From assembly GCF_002067135.1 (NCBI RefSeq), contig NZ_CP020105.1, forward strand, positions 1,426,001-1,490,000: a stretch of DNA of 64,000 bases, written 5' to 3'. Of this stretch, positions 16,731-25,924 are shown piece by piece (position 1 is the stretch's first letter; each line of letters starts with the position of its first letter). The notes beneath the pieces were generated by a model, which had not been told where the DNA came from, searched no databases, and worked only from the letters and a program-made list of their open reading frames with translations. Position numbers and translations under genes: made by a program. Source of the DNA: Spirosoma rigui. GTDB lineage: Bacteria; Bacteroidota; Bacteroidia; Cytophagales; Spirosomataceae.

Positions 16731-17270
16731 ATGCCTTGGTTCTTGGTGGGTATAGTATGGTGTCTCCTAATCAGTAGTGTAGTGCAGGCCCAGATGCCTA
16801 AGCAGGCGTTACGCATAAAAGTTACGTACCAGAATCCTGGACAGTACTTGGAACAGGCGATCGAAACGATCGAGGCCATTAATATAGTTGACAAGGCCAC
16901 CACCGTCGAGTACAGAGCGGGACAGTCTGTTACTCTACAGCCGGGATTTGAAGCGAAGGCGGGCAGTACTTTTACGGCTAATGTAAAGCCAGTCAGTGGC
17001 AGTGGTGAGCGGCCCCTGCAACTAGCGGCTTTTCCAAATCCTTTTGAGCAAACGACAACGATAGAATACTACCTGCCTGCCAACGGTACGGTAAATGTAT
17101 GGATTACGGATGCACAGGGTAAAGTTGTAGGACAGCTTGTACAAAGTGAAAATCAAACTGCCGGCCGTCATCAGATTGAATGGAAAGCAGGGACCCGCAC
17201 ACCTGGTGTTTATCTACCTGTAGTTGAAATGAATCAGCAGAAAGCCATTGGGCGGCTGGTGAAGAAATAA
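16731..17270 (+). CDS. Small secreted protein with T9SS C-terminal sorting domain
   Basis: 179 residues from ATG 16731, chosen because it puts a signal peptide (WFLVGIVWCLLISSVVQAQ) at the N terminus; ATGs at 16671 and 16677 give a longer n-region. After the signal comes a segment VEYRAGQSVTLQPGFEAKAG, the '3-coathanger stack' seen in many type IX-secreted proteins, then the sorting domain AFPNPFEQTTTIEYYLP ... VNVWITDAQGKVV ... GRLVKK. It would cross the outer membrane by the type IX system and stay on the surface. It has almost no cargo domain of its own, so it may be a small surface or matrix component of the polysaccharide layer (inference). Confidence 0.8.
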   Translation: MPWFLVGIVWCLLISSVVQAQMPKQALRIKVTYQNPGQYLEQAIETIEAINIVDKATTVEYRAGQSVTLQPGFEAKAGSTFTANVKPVSGSGERPLQLAAFPNPFEQTTTIEYYLPANGTVNVWITDAQGKVVGQLVQSENQTAGRHQIEWKAGTRTPGVYLPVVEMNQQKAIGRLVKK

Positions 17271-17295
17271 TAGACTTGATATCAATGAATGGTAC

Positions 17296-17330
17296 AGGCT
17301 CACGATCGAAACGTGAGCCTTTATTTTTAT
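17296..17330 (+). terminator. Hairpin terminator after the T9SS-domain gene
   Basis: 9-bp perfect stem (17296-17304 with 17312-17320), 7-base loop, followed by TTATTTTTAT. Confidence 0.8.
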
Positions 17331-17333
17331 CCA

Positions 17334-17341
17334 TACCTTTG
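17334..17341 (+). promoter_or_regulatory. Candidate -7 element TACCTTTG
   Basis: Directly after the terminator and about 100 bp before the Wzi-like gene at 17442. Confidence 0.4.
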
Positions 17342-17441
17342 CCTTTCTGACCTAGACTCGAAAAAGGAGGCAGTAGGCAATAAAGCTAAAAGCACAGCCT
17401 TATTATTGTGCATTGTTACAAGCTTCTACCCCAAATCACTA

Positions 17442-18977
17442 ATGCGTATTGGCCATACATTACGTTACATTCTGCCGTTAGTAAGTACCCTGTTTGCTGC
17501 ACCTTTATACCTTCAGGCTCAGGCTATCCGGCCACCCAGCGAGTATTCCATTGAAGCGGGGGCTTTTGGTTCATCATCAGGCCAGACTCCGTTCTGGATT
17601 CGGTCAAATCAGTACGGAATAGTCCCCAACCAGTCGCCTGCGCTCACGCTCCGGGCGGGAATCTACAGTGAGTACGACTCGCTGAAGCGCACCGATAACC
17701 GCTGGCGCGGGTCTGGTTTTGAAATGGGCTACGGGCTGAACGTAGTTGGAAATGCCAGCCAGCAAACATACACGGTACCGCTCGTAGAGGCCTATGTCAA
17801 GGTACGGCGGGGTATCTTCGAAGCCTATGTGGGACGACGGCGTGAGAAGTTCGGCTTAGCCGATTCCGCCCTGTCAACGGGTTCCTACGCCTGGTCGGGT
17901 AATGCGTTGCCATTGCCAAAAATTCAGGTTGCCATTCCCGTTTTTACGCCAATTGGATTTACGAAAGGGTTTGTGGCTATTCAGGGGACCTACGCGCATG
18001 GGTACTTTAGCCAGTCGGGCTACATCAGAAATACCATGTTACACCAGAAATCTCTCTACCTGCGTCTAGGTCGGGAAAACAGCACCTTCCGACTATATGG
18101 CGGCTTTAACCACCAGGTTGTCTGGGGCGGCCAGGCTGCCGATCCCCGTGGTATTCCCGGTGTTATACCAGAGGGGGGCAAACTGCCTTCGGGTTTGATC
18201 GACTACTTTTATGTGGTAACCGGAATTAACAAAGGACGTACCGACACAACCAAATACACATTCTTCGATCAGACAAATCGAGTTGGTAACCACCTGGGTT
18301 CAATCGACGTAGCGTTGGAGATCGATCTGGTCAGGCATACACTGTATATGTATCGCCAGAGTTTGTTCGAAGACGGATCACTGGCATCACTGATCAATAT
18401 TGCTGATGGGTTGAACGGACTTCGTATCCGGCGCAACAATCCGAATGCGTTGGTACGGGATATTCTGTTCGAGTTTCTGAATACTACGAGTCAGGGAGGT
18501 CCGCAATTTGTAATCGACGATGCCCTGTTGCGTGGAAAGGACAATTATTTTAATCACCAGCAATACCGGGATGGCTGGGCCTATCGGCAGCACACGATTG
18601 GTACGCCATTTATTCCCCCGGCACTCGGGCCAACTGGTGAATATCCCTACGGTACATTCACGGCGAACAATCGTGTAACAGTCATGCACGTCGGTGTAGG
18701 GGGAAGTCTGCCTATTCGGGGGTCTGCGCTGGCGGCTCCTGTCAGTTATCAGGCGAAACTGTCCTACAGCCATAATCTGGGTACGTATGATGATCCGTAT
18801 GAGCCAGCCCGTAATCAATTCTCAGGTTACTTTGGGTTCACAGCACCCTTTGCTGCACTAGGCGGGTTGCAACTAACGGGCAGTGTTGCCGTCGATAACG
18901 GGACACTTTATACCAACGGAATTGGTTCCTACGTGAGCCTGCGTAAAGTGTGGAATACCAGGCAAAACAGACCGTGA
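17442..18977 (+). CDS. Capsule assembly Wzi-like outer-membrane protein, copy 1
   Basis: 511 residues. ATG 17442 is chosen because it begins a signal peptide (MRIGHTLRYILPLVSTLFAAP ... AQA); the open frame extends 51 codons further upstream without a conserved region. The mature N terminus has SGQTPFWIRSNQYGIVP, then EAYVKVRRGIFEAYVGRRRE, SGNALPLPKIQVAIPVFTP and NHQQYRDGWAYRQHTIGTPF, the typical pattern of Bacteroidota Wzi family beta-barrels. E. coli Wzi is a lectin that anchors capsule at the surface; a similar role is inferred here. Paralogue of the gene at 20579. Confidence 0.87.
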   Translation: MRIGHTLRYILPLVSTLFAAPLYLQAQAIRPPSEYSIEAGAFGSSSGQTPFWIRSNQYGIVPNQSPALTLRAGIYSEYDSLKRTDNRWRGSGFEMGYGLNVVGNASQQTYTVPLVEAYVKVRRGIFEAYVGRRREKFGLADSALSTGSYAWSGNALPLPKIQVAIPVFTPIGFTKGFVAIQGTYAHGYFSQSGYIRNTMLHQKSLYLRLGRENSTFRLYGGFNHQVVWGGQAADPRGIPGVIPEGGKLPSGLIDYFYVVTGINKGRTDTTKYTFFDQTNRVGNHLGSIDVALEIDLVRHTLYMYRQSLFEDGSLASLINIADGLNGLRIRRNNPNALVRDILFEFLNTTSQGGPQFVIDDALLRGKDNYFNHQQYRDGWAYRQHTIGTPFIPPALGPTGEYPYGTFTANNRVTVMHVGVGGSLPIRGSALAAPVSYQAKLSYSHNLGTYDDPYEPARNQFSGYFGFTAPFAALGGLQLTGSVAVDNGTLYTNGIGSYVSLRKVWNTRQNRP

Positions 18978-19139
18978 GAGGCTCAATTGATTGAGCTATA
19001 AAGGGTTTAAGTCACTTAAGTTTGCATATATTGCACCCCTTCTAGCCCAGCCGTAAGATAATATTAGGATAAATTGGTCAACCAGATGCGCTATTTTAGC
19101 GTATAAATGTTTGGGTAAACATCTGCCAAACTCCGATGA

Positions 19140-20534
19140 ATGAACCAAGCAGATATGAGGCATAGGTATTCGATATTGTTCTTTCCTCTTCACATAATTG
19201 TCGATTTTATTAGTCTGAATACGGCGTTTGTGGGGGCATACTGGATCAAGTTTCAAACCATTGAAACTGTTTCGACCCCTCCGTATGCGTCGCTTTGGTG
19301 GATTTTCAATGCGGTTTGGCTAATCGAAGTATTGATTCTAAAGCCGTATGTGTACCCCCGGCAGCTTTTCAAAGCTAATAATCTAATTAAGAACCTGGTC
19401 GTGTTGACCACGATCCACATGGCGGTTATATCCATATCCTGGGTAGCCATGAAAAGCTATTATTACTCCCGGGAGCATTTATTGTTCACGTATGCACTAT
19501 TCATCGCTATCGCATCAGCTTTTCGAATAGGTGGCCTGCTCTTTCTACAGGAGTACCGGGCCCGGGGCTACAATAATCGTCGGTATGTTATTGTTGGATA
19601 TGGCAAACTGGCTGACTCCATCCGCAGTTTTTACGAAGCGCACCCGGAAATGGGTTTTCGTTTTTTCGGGTATTTCGATCAACCTTCTTCCGAAAACGAA
19701 GGCCTACTGCAGGGGGATTATGCGTCGCTACAGTCCTACGTAATGCGGGAGCAAATTGACTGCATCTATTGCTGTATGCCCTACATCGACAATGATCAGA
19801 TGAAAGTCATCGTTGAACAGGCAGAATCAAAAAATTATCAGGTTAAATTACTGGTCGATTTTCGTGGGTTTATGACGAGGGGTGCCTCGGTCGAATACCA
19901 CGATTTTCTGCCTGTGTTAAATCTGTCTTCCCAGATGTTGGCTGATTTCAGAGTAAACACCCTTAAACGAGCATTCGACGTTGTATTTTCGCTGGGTGTG
20001 CTTGTCGTTGGCTCTCCCATCTTCCTGCTACTCGCACTCATTACCCGCACAACGTCGTCCGGTCCGGTCTTGTATGCGCAGGAGCGCGTTGGACGCGAAG
20101 GCAAGATTTTTAAAATATACAAATTCCGCAGTATGTATACCGATGCCGAGAAAACGGGTCCGGTATTATCAGGCGGGCTGCTCGACAATAGAATTACACC
20201 CTGGGGTCGGTTTATGCGCCAGACCCGGCTTGATGAGTTGCCACAATTTTTCAATGTACTTAAAGGGGATATGTCGGTTGTTGGACCACGACCCGAACGG
20301 CAGTTTTTCATTGACAAGATCGTTGAAATAGCACCGGAGTATCATTCGCTCCTCAAAGTAAAGCCGGGAATTACGTCGATCGGACAGATTAAATTCGGTT
20401 ATGCCGCCACCATTGAAGAGATGGTGCAGCGGTTGCGCTACGACCTGCTGTATCCCGAACGCCGGTCTTTTCTGTTCGACATGTGGATTATCGCCCAGAC
20501 CCTTCGTGTGATGGCACAAGGCCGTGGTAAATAG
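19140..20534 (+). CDS. wcaJ: WcaJ-like undecaprenyl-phosphate sugar phosphotransferase
   Basis: 464 residues. The N-terminal 130 residues carry about four membrane segments; a Rossmann-like central domain follows (RRYVIVGYGKLADSI, near residue 160). The C-terminal bacterial sugar transferase domain has the membrane re-entrant KRAFDVVFSLGVLVVGSPIFLL, the loop RVGREGKIFKIYKFRSM and the catalytic-region motifs TRLDELPQFFNVLKGDMSVVGPRPE. This enzyme transfers a sugar-1-phosphate to undecaprenyl phosphate and so starts synthesis of the repeat unit used by the flippase. Family members use UDP-glucose or UDP-galactose; which one is not visible. Flanked by the two Wzi-like genes. Confidence 0.9.
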   Translation: MNQADMRHRYSILFFPLHIIVDFISLNTAFVGAYWIKFQTIETVSTPPYASLWWIFNAVWLIEVLILKPYVYPRQLFKANNLIKNLVVLTTIHMAVISISWVAMKSYYYSREHLLFTYALFIAIASAFRIGGLLFLQEYRARGYNNRRYVIVGYGKLADSIRSFYEAHPEMGFRFFGYFDQPSSENEGLLQGDYASLQSYVMREQIDCIYCCMPYIDNDQMKVIVEQAESKNYQVKLLVDFRGFMTRGASVEYHDFLPVLNLSSQMLADFRVNTLKRAFDVVFSLGVLVVGSPIFLLLALITRTTSSGPVLYAQERVGREGKIFKIYKFRSMYTDAEKTGPVLSGGLLDNRITPWGRFMRQTRLDELPQFFNVLKGDMSVVGPRPERQFFIDKIVEIAPEYHSLLKVKPGITSIGQIKFGYAATIEEMVQRLRYDLLYPERRSFLFDMWIIAQTLRVMAQGRGK

Positions 20535-20578
20535 GCTTTGAGGAGCTTGTTGTAGAGGTTCCTCGTTATCACTACACT

Positions 20579-22090
20579 ATGCGGTTTTTTCCTGTATGGG
20601 CGCTCTGCCTGTTTTTTATTAGTGGAAGTTGGCTCCCTGCAGCTGCCCAGCGTATCAATCCGTATCATCTGGAAGTTGGCACGATGGGTTCGTCAGATCA
20701 AACTCCTTTTTGGCTACGGGCCAATCAGTACGGCACCGTTCCCTTGCAGGCTCCTGCCATCCGCCTGAACGCCGGTATTTACGCTGACTACCGAAAGGTC
20801 GATAGCACTAACGCCCGGCGATTTGCTGACTGGGGCTACGGTGTTAATGTAATCGGCAATGGCGGAGCTACCAGTCAACTGCTTCTGCCCGAAGCCTACG
20901 TGAAAGGACGTCTTGGTGCATTTGAAGTGTATGCAGGCCGTCGGCGGGAGTTGGTTGGGCTGGTCGATACGCTATTAACCACGGGTGCCTATGCCTGGTC
21001 AGGTAATGCGCTGCCAATTCCTAAAGTACAGATCGGTTTACCCGTATTCACACCTATCCCGTTCACTAAAGGGGTTCTGTCGGTAATGGGCGCTTTTGCC
21101 CATGGTTGGTTTGAAAATTCGGACCGGCTGATTAAAGGATCGTACCTGCACCAGAAATATGTATACGGGCGGTTAGGTAAGCCTACCTGGCCATTTCGAC
21201 TGTATGCAGGCTTCAACCACAACGTTATCTGGGCCGGTTCGGCAGCTCCTGGTGTTCTCAACCCGGCGGTAGCCGTCAATGGTCAACTGCCGTCATCGCT
21301 TCGGTATTATCCGGCGGTAATATTGGGAACGCGTGGTACGTCACAGGATCAGGTCGTTACTTCATTCGAGGATAATCGCATCGGCAATCACCTGGGCTCT
21401 ATCGACATTGCGGCCGATGTGACAATTGGCTCCTGGAACGCCTTTGTATATCGACAGTTTGTCTACGACGATGGCTCGCTTTTCTACGGTACTAATCTGG
21501 ATGATGGGCTGAATGGGTTGCGTATCAAAAATATGAAGCAGCCAACGGGTGCAGCGTTCTTTCTGCGTCAGCTGACAATTGAGTATCTGTTTACGGGGAG
21601 TCAGGGCGGTGATGTGTTTGTTATTGAAGATAGTAAACGCCGTGGTCGGGACAACTATTTCAACCACAGCCAGTTTGTTGATGGCTGGACCTATTTCGGT
21701 CGTACAATTGGTACACCTTTTCTTACTCCTCAGCTTGAAGTAAAATCGAGTTTACCTGACTATGGTGTTGGTATCGCCAACAACCGTGTTAGTGCATACC
21801 ACTTGGGGGTAAGCGCTCTTCTACTGAACAAAATTGATCTTTCAACACGGCTGTCTATTAGCCAGAATGCAGGTACCTATGCCCGGCCATATGTGCCGAT
21901 CCCTCAGCAATTTTCCGGTATTGTCACGGCATCGGTGCCGTTGAACTGGTTAGGTGGCGTTGCAATCAACGGTTCGGTAGCCCTCGATGCGGGTGGCCTG
22001 CTGCCCAGAAGTGTAGGTGGTTATCTGGGTATTCGTAAAACAGGCTTGCTCGGTCATAAAGCGGTATCATCCGCTGATGAAGTCCGCTAG
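20579..22090 (+). CDS. Capsule assembly Wzi-like outer-membrane protein, copy 2
   Basis: 503 residues with a signal peptide (FPVWALCLFFISGSWLPAAAQ). Conserved blocks match copy 1 throughout: SSDQTPFWLRANQYGTVP, EAYVKGRLGAFEVYAGRRRE, SGNALPIPKVQIGLPVFTP and NHSQFVDGWTYFGRTIGTPF. Both proteins end in short beta-strand-rich segments expected for an outer-membrane barrel. It starts 44 bp after the WcaJ-like gene and is the last gene of the polysaccharide locus. Probably helps anchor or export the polymer (family knowledge; exact ligand unknown). Confidence 0.87.
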   Translation: MRFFPVWALCLFFISGSWLPAAAQRINPYHLEVGTMGSSDQTPFWLRANQYGTVPLQAPAIRLNAGIYADYRKVDSTNARRFADWGYGVNVIGNGGATSQLLLPEAYVKGRLGAFEVYAGRRRELVGLVDTLLTTGAYAWSGNALPIPKVQIGLPVFTPIPFTKGVLSVMGAFAHGWFENSDRLIKGSYLHQKYVYGRLGKPTWPFRLYAGFNHNVIWAGSAAPGVLNPAVAVNGQLPSSLRYYPAVILGTRGTSQDQVVTSFEDNRIGNHLGSIDIAADVTIGSWNAFVYRQFVYDDGSLFYGTNLDDGLNGLRIKNMKQPTGAAFFLRQLTIEYLFTGSQGGDVFVIEDSKRRGRDNYFNHSQFVDGWTYFGRTIGTPFLTPQLEVKSSLPDYGVGIANNRVSAYHLGVSALLLNKIDLSTRLSISQNAGTYARPYVPIPQQFSGIVTASVPLNWLGGVAINGSVALDAGGLLPRSVGGYLGIRKTGLLGHKAVSSADEVR

Positions 22091-22318
22091 AAACGATTGG
22101 CTAACTACCCGCTTCCTGCCTGTCGGGTTGTGTACACAAACCCGTTATAAGTTGATCCCTGCCGGTCAACTGTCGTTGCTGATCCATCCCACCGGCAAAA
22201 TAAAACGTAATCAACCAATGTCAGAAACAGGATTACGGACTATCCAGGGGTAAACAGGCCGATGCGGAAGATTTTTATCAATTTGTCTGGTAAGCGGCAG
22301 TAGACTCACAACAATGTT

Positions 22319-22326
22319 TATTTTTG
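22319..22326 (+). promoter_or_regulatory. Candidate -7 element TATTTTTG
   Basis: Lies 52 bp before the ATG at 22379 of the beta-lactamase-like gene. The 288-bp gap (22091-22378) holds no supported ORF. Confidence 0.42.
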
Positions 22327-22378
22327 TGGAAGTAGATTTATATAATAAGTGTACATTTTGTGCGCGTGGATAGTGAGG

Positions 22379-23620
22379 ATGAACAGATTCTGGTCCTGGT
22401 TAAGTGTTTCTTTGCTGCTCGTTGGTGGCTTCTCATGCGGGCAAAGTGCCCAGCAAAAACTGAATCAGTCGACACGGGCTTTGCGCAACTGTGCGGATGA
22501 GCAGGTCCTCGCAGCCGATGAACAGGCGGCCCTGCGTAAGAAAATCAACGCGGAGGAAAAGACCCGTCAGATCGAGCAGATCTTCAAGCAGAAAGTGCGC
22601 GAAGGCTTCAATGGTAATATCCTTGTGGCCCAGAAAGGCATGGTCCTCTACAAGAACTGCAACGGGCTGGGCCACTTTGAGCGGAGTCAGCGTGACACGC
22701 TGGTTGAGGATTCGAAGTTTCAGCTGGCCTCGCTCTCCAAGACATTCACAGCTGTAGGTACACTTAAGTTGATTGAAGCGGGTAAGCTTAGTTTCGAAGA
22801 TAGTATTCAAAAGTTCTACCCCGATTTTCCTTACCACGGTATCACTATCCGACAGTTGCTTAGCCACCGGAGCGGATTACCCAACTACGCCTACGCCTTC
22901 GACGACAGTATGAAGGTTAACTTCTACAAGAAAGAGAAGCCGTATCCATCCAACGCTACGATCATGCACTGGTTTGCTACGGTGAAACCGACGCCCCAGC
23001 GTTATAATATTCCCGGTCGTGGGTTTAGCTATAGCAATACCAACTACATGGTGCTGGCCTCGATCATTGAAAAAGCCACCGGCACCAGCTACGAAGAGTT
23101 TATTCGTAAAACGATTTTTGAGCCGCTCGGTATGCACCAGACGTTCGTAGCGACGACCAAGAATGACTCGCTGAACTACCACCGGACAGCTGGCTACCAG
23201 TGGAACCGGCGGATACCCAAGGATTATTACGATGATGTGGTGGGCGACAAAGGAATATACTCCACAACGGGCGATCTGTTCAGGTGGTACCGCGCCCTGA
23301 ATGGAGACTGTCTGTTGCAGCGCAAATCAATGGCTGAAGCATTCATGCCACGCAGCTTTGAACGGAAAGGCACAAAAAATTACGGCTATGGTTTCCGGAT
23401 GATGGTCGATGAATCGAATAAGCCCGAGTACATCTACCACTCCGGCTGGTGGAAGGGATATAATACCATGTTCTGGTTCAGTCCCAAGGACGAATACGTA
23501 ATCATTATGCTGGGTAACCGGTATAATAAAACGGTGTACCGCGTTAAGGAGCTAATCGACGTGTTGAACAGTGGCTCTAAAAAGACCGAGCCCGAAGAGG
23601 ATACCGAAGCTGAGATATGA
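22379..23620 (+). CDS. Serine hydrolase lipoprotein, beta-lactamase/class C PBP family
   Basis: 413 residues from ATG 22379, preferred over a GTG 30 bp upstream because it gives a compact lipoprotein signal with lipobox GGFSC (Cys20). The three active-site motifs are visible: SLSK (S118-x-x-K121), Y218-S-N, and HSG in YIYHSGWWKG. This family covers class C beta-lactamases, D-aminopeptidases and esterases; 413 residues fits. It would sit in the periplasm or outer membrane. Substrate cannot be told from the motifs. A terminator follows directly at its stop codon. Confidence 0.87.
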   Translation: MNRFWSWLSVSLLLVGGFSCGQSAQQKLNQSTRALRNCADEQVLAADEQAALRKKINAEEKTRQIEQIFKQKVREGFNGNILVAQKGMVLYKNCNGLGHFERSQRDTLVEDSKFQLASLSKTFTAVGTLKLIEAGKLSFEDSIQKFYPDFPYHGITIRQLLSHRSGLPNYAYAFDDSMKVNFYKKEKPYPSNATIMHWFATVKPTPQRYNIPGRGFSYSNTNYMVLASIIEKATGTSYEEFIRKTIFEPLGMHQTFVATTKNDSLNYHRTAGYQWNRRIPKDYYDDVVGDKGIYSTTGDLFRWYRALNGDCLLQRKSMAEAFMPRSFERKGTKNYGYGFRMMVDESNKPEYIYHSGWWKGYNTMFWFSPKDEYVIIMLGNRYNKTVYRVKELIDVLNSGSKKTEPEEDTEAEI

Positions 23621-23624
23621 GTAG

Positions 23625-23654
23625 AGCCGACCCTGTGGTCGGCTTTTTCTTTTT
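23625..23654 (+). terminator. Hairpin terminator after the serine hydrolase gene
   Basis: 8-bp perfect stem (23625-23632 with 23637-23644), 4-base loop and a T-rich tail. It lies only 44 bp before the next start codon. Confidence 0.75.
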
Positions 23655-23697
23655 CATGCCTTTCCTTGTCGATAATCAGCCTGACCGGGCTTTTTTT

Positions 23698-24624
23698 ATG
23701 CGCATCTTATTCCTGTTAGCTTTGCTTACTACCCAACTTACGCAGTCACTTTACGCCCAGGAGGTGCTCAAGCTCTGGCCCGACGCGGCCATTCCCAATG
23801 CTATTGCCGGCGCTCAGATTACGGAGAAGTCGGAGGTTAGCGACGGGATTCTACGAATCAGTAACGTATCTGTCCCAACAATCACGGCCTACCTGCCAGC
23901 GGCTGGTAAAGGAACCGGTGCTGCCGTGATGATATGCCCCGGGGGCGGCTACTCCATTCTGGCGGCAAGTCATGAGGGTGAAGACGTAGCGAAATGGTTT
24001 AACACCATGGGCGTGGCCGCGTTCGTGCTTAAATATCGCTTACCCGACGAGCGAATTATGACCAATCAGCAGGAGGTGCCACTCCTGGATGCCATGCAGG
24101 GCATGAAGCTAATCCGGCAAAATGCGGCTCGCTACGGCATAAATCCCGCAAAGGTGGGCGTCATGGGCTTCTCGGCCGGCGGCCATCTGGCCGCTACGCT
24201 GGCTACCCACTTCAATAAGGCAACAGCTACTAGCGACAATAGCGCGCAGGTCCGGCCTGATTTTGCCATTCTGCTGTACCCGGTTATTACGTTTGGTGAA
24301 AAAGCCCACGGAGGCTCGCGCGATAAGCTACTTGGTAAACTGAAGACGTCACCCGAGATGATCGCTTATTACTCCAATGAGCTACAGGTAACGGCCCAGA
24401 CACCCCCGACGTTTCTGGTACATTCGGAGGATGATAAAGCCGTTCCGGTGGAGAATAGCGTTAACTTTTACCTGGCCTGCCTGAAAAATAATGTTCCGGC
24501 GGAGATGCACTTATACCCAACCGGTGGGCACGGCTACGGATTACGGACGGCCAAATACGGATCGCTCAACACCTGGCCTGATGCCTGCAAAGCCTGGCTG
24601 ACTGGATTGGGAGCGGTGAAGTAG
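23698..24624 (+). CDS. Secreted alpha/beta hydrolase, acetylxylan esterase (BD-FAE) type
   Basis: 308 residues. ATG 23698 begins a signal peptide (MRILFLLALLTTQLTQSLYAQ); the upstream extension runs through the terminator and is not coding. The fold is shown by the oxyanion segment ICPGGGYSIL, the nucleophile elbow GFSAGGHLA, the acid HSEDDKAVP and the catalytic His in TGGHGYGL. This set is typical of the acetylxylan-esterase-like carbohydrate esterases of Bacteroidota, which deacetylate plant polysaccharides. Convergent with the DUF5009 gene. Confidence 0.87.
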   Translation: MRILFLLALLTTQLTQSLYAQEVLKLWPDAAIPNAIAGAQITEKSEVSDGILRISNVSVPTITAYLPAAGKGTGAAVMICPGGGYSILAASHEGEDVAKWFNTMGVAAFVLKYRLPDERIMTNQQEVPLLDAMQGMKLIRQNAARYGINPAKVGVMGFSAGGHLAATLATHFNKATATSDNSAQVRPDFAILLYPVITFGEKAHGGSRDKLLGKLKTSPEMIAYYSNELQVTAQTPPTFLVHSEDDKAVPVENSVNFYLACLKNNVPAEMHLYPTGGHGYGLRTAKYGSLNTWPDACKAWLTGLGAVK

Positions 24625-24629
24625 TTTTT

Positions 24630-24671
24630 CCCGCAACGGCAGGCCGCCTATGGGCGGCCTGCCGTTGCGGG
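24630..24671. terminator. 19-bp hairpin between convergent genes
   Basis: Perfect arms 24630-24648 and 24653-24671, 4-base loop, GC-rich. Five bases after the esterase stop and close to the end of the DUF5009 gene; T/A-rich flanks on both sides, likely bidirectional. Confidence 0.85.
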
Positions 24672-24682
24672 TGGGTTCTTTG

Positions 24683-25831
24683 TTAAACCCGCAAAAACAC
24701 GTTCTTTTTGTAGAGAAAATACAGGAAAGCCCACTTAACGGCCAGGAACGCTACAACTGCCCCTACCGACCGGATGGGGTCACTAAAGAAGCTAAGCATA
24801 CCACCGAACAGAAAATGGGCAGTATGCTCAAAGTCGATGACTTCGCCGGCGAGATAGATCAGGATGGAGTTCATGCCAATGACGACGAAGAAGAACGTCC
24901 ACCGACGCCAGTTCATGATGTCGATAATCCAGTAGAACAGCGACAAGGCTAGTAAACTCCAGCCACCTGCTACCAGCACGAATGAACTCGTCCAGAGGTT
25001 TTTGTTGACGGGCAAGACGATGTTCCAGATCCAGCCAACGACGACGCAAACCACACCGGCCAGCGCCAGACGTTGAAGCTTCTGGCTGTCACTCACGTTT
25101 TTGTGCCGAAGTACTGTGCCCGCAAAGACACCGAGCAGCCCCGTAGCAATGGCGGGTAAGGTCGATAACAAGCCCTCAGGGTCGTGAACAACTTTATACA
25201 GTCGTCCCGGCATTACCAGCCGATCGACGTATCCGACCAGGCTACCTTCCATCGTCAGGTTGCCAGCCCCGAAGCCGGGTACGGGAACGAGCATCAGCAG
25301 AGCCCAGTAAACCAGCAGGATACCGGCAAAAATACCGTAACGGGCACGCTCGTTTCGAACATATACGTAAATGAGCTGGGCAAACATACCCCCCAGGCCA
25401 ATCCGCGCCAGTACACTGGGGAACCGCATCTCGGCCAGGGGCTTGGTAAACAGACCGTTGTTGTAGAGAATGCCCAGCAGTACCAGCACCAGACCCCGGG
25501 TGATAATCTTGCGAACCATAGCCCCCCGATCATCGCCCCGATCGAGCCGGCTACCCAAGGAGTAGGGGGTTGATACGCCAGCCAGGAACAGGAACAAGGG
25601 GAAGATGCAGTCGTAAGGCCGGAAGCCATTCCAGTCAACGTGGGTAAACTGATCGGCCATGAAAATGGCCCAGGCCCAGCCCGTTGTTTTGGCCAGCACG
25701 TGAAAAATTTCTTCCCCGCCAATGATCCAGAACATGTCGAAGCCGCGCAGCGCGTCGAGCGAAAGCAGCCGTCGGACGGGTGCCGGTTGGGCAAGGGTAG
25801 GTTCTGGTGTTGAAACCGTAGAGGATTGCAT
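24683..25831 (-). CDS. DUF5009 membrane acyltransferase (heparan-glucosaminide N-acetyltransferase-like)
   Basis: 382 residues with about ten membrane segments. Family signatures are RLLSLDALRGFDMFWIIGGEE at the N terminus, then DWNGFRPYDCIFPLFLFLAGVS. These are the DUF5009/COG4299 proteins related to human HGSNAT, which transfer acetyl groups across the membrane to an amino or hydroxyl group of a sugar. Mature membrane topology is predicted only. The C terminus ends with a KWAFLYFLYKK-type basic tail. Substrate unknown; with the adjacent esterase a role in acetylated sugars is a guess. Confidence 0.85.
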   Translation of the reverse strand: MQSSTVSTPEPTLAQPAPVRRLLSLDALRGFDMFWIIGGEEIFHVLAKTTGWAWAIFMADQFTHVDWNGFRPYDCIFPLFLFLAGVSTPYSLGSRLDRGDDRGAMVRKIITRGLVLVLLGILYNNGLFTKPLAEMRFPSVLARIGLGGMFAQLIYVYVRNERARYGIFAGILLVYWALLMLVPVPGFGAGNLTMEGSLVGYVDRLVMPGRLYKVVHDPEGLLSTLPAIATGLLGVFAGTVLRHKNVSDSQKLQRLALAGVVCVVVGWIWNIVLPVNKNLWTSSFVLVAGGWSLLALSLFYWIIDIMNWRRWTFFFVVIGMNSILIYLAGEVIDFEHTAHFLFGGMLSFFSDPIRSVGAVVAFLAVKWAFLYFLYKKNVFLRV

Positions 25832-25924
25832 AGGGGTTAGGTTTGGAAACAGGGTGCGTTAACTGAAAACGCTCGTACAGCAAGTATACTCAAAAAACAC
25901 GGCTCCTGACCAAAGTACCCTTCC

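Noticed and set aside
22017..22253. 78-codon plus-strand frame overlapping the end of the second Wzi gene
   Set aside because: Out of frame with the Wzi gene, no family pattern, and no promoter of its own.
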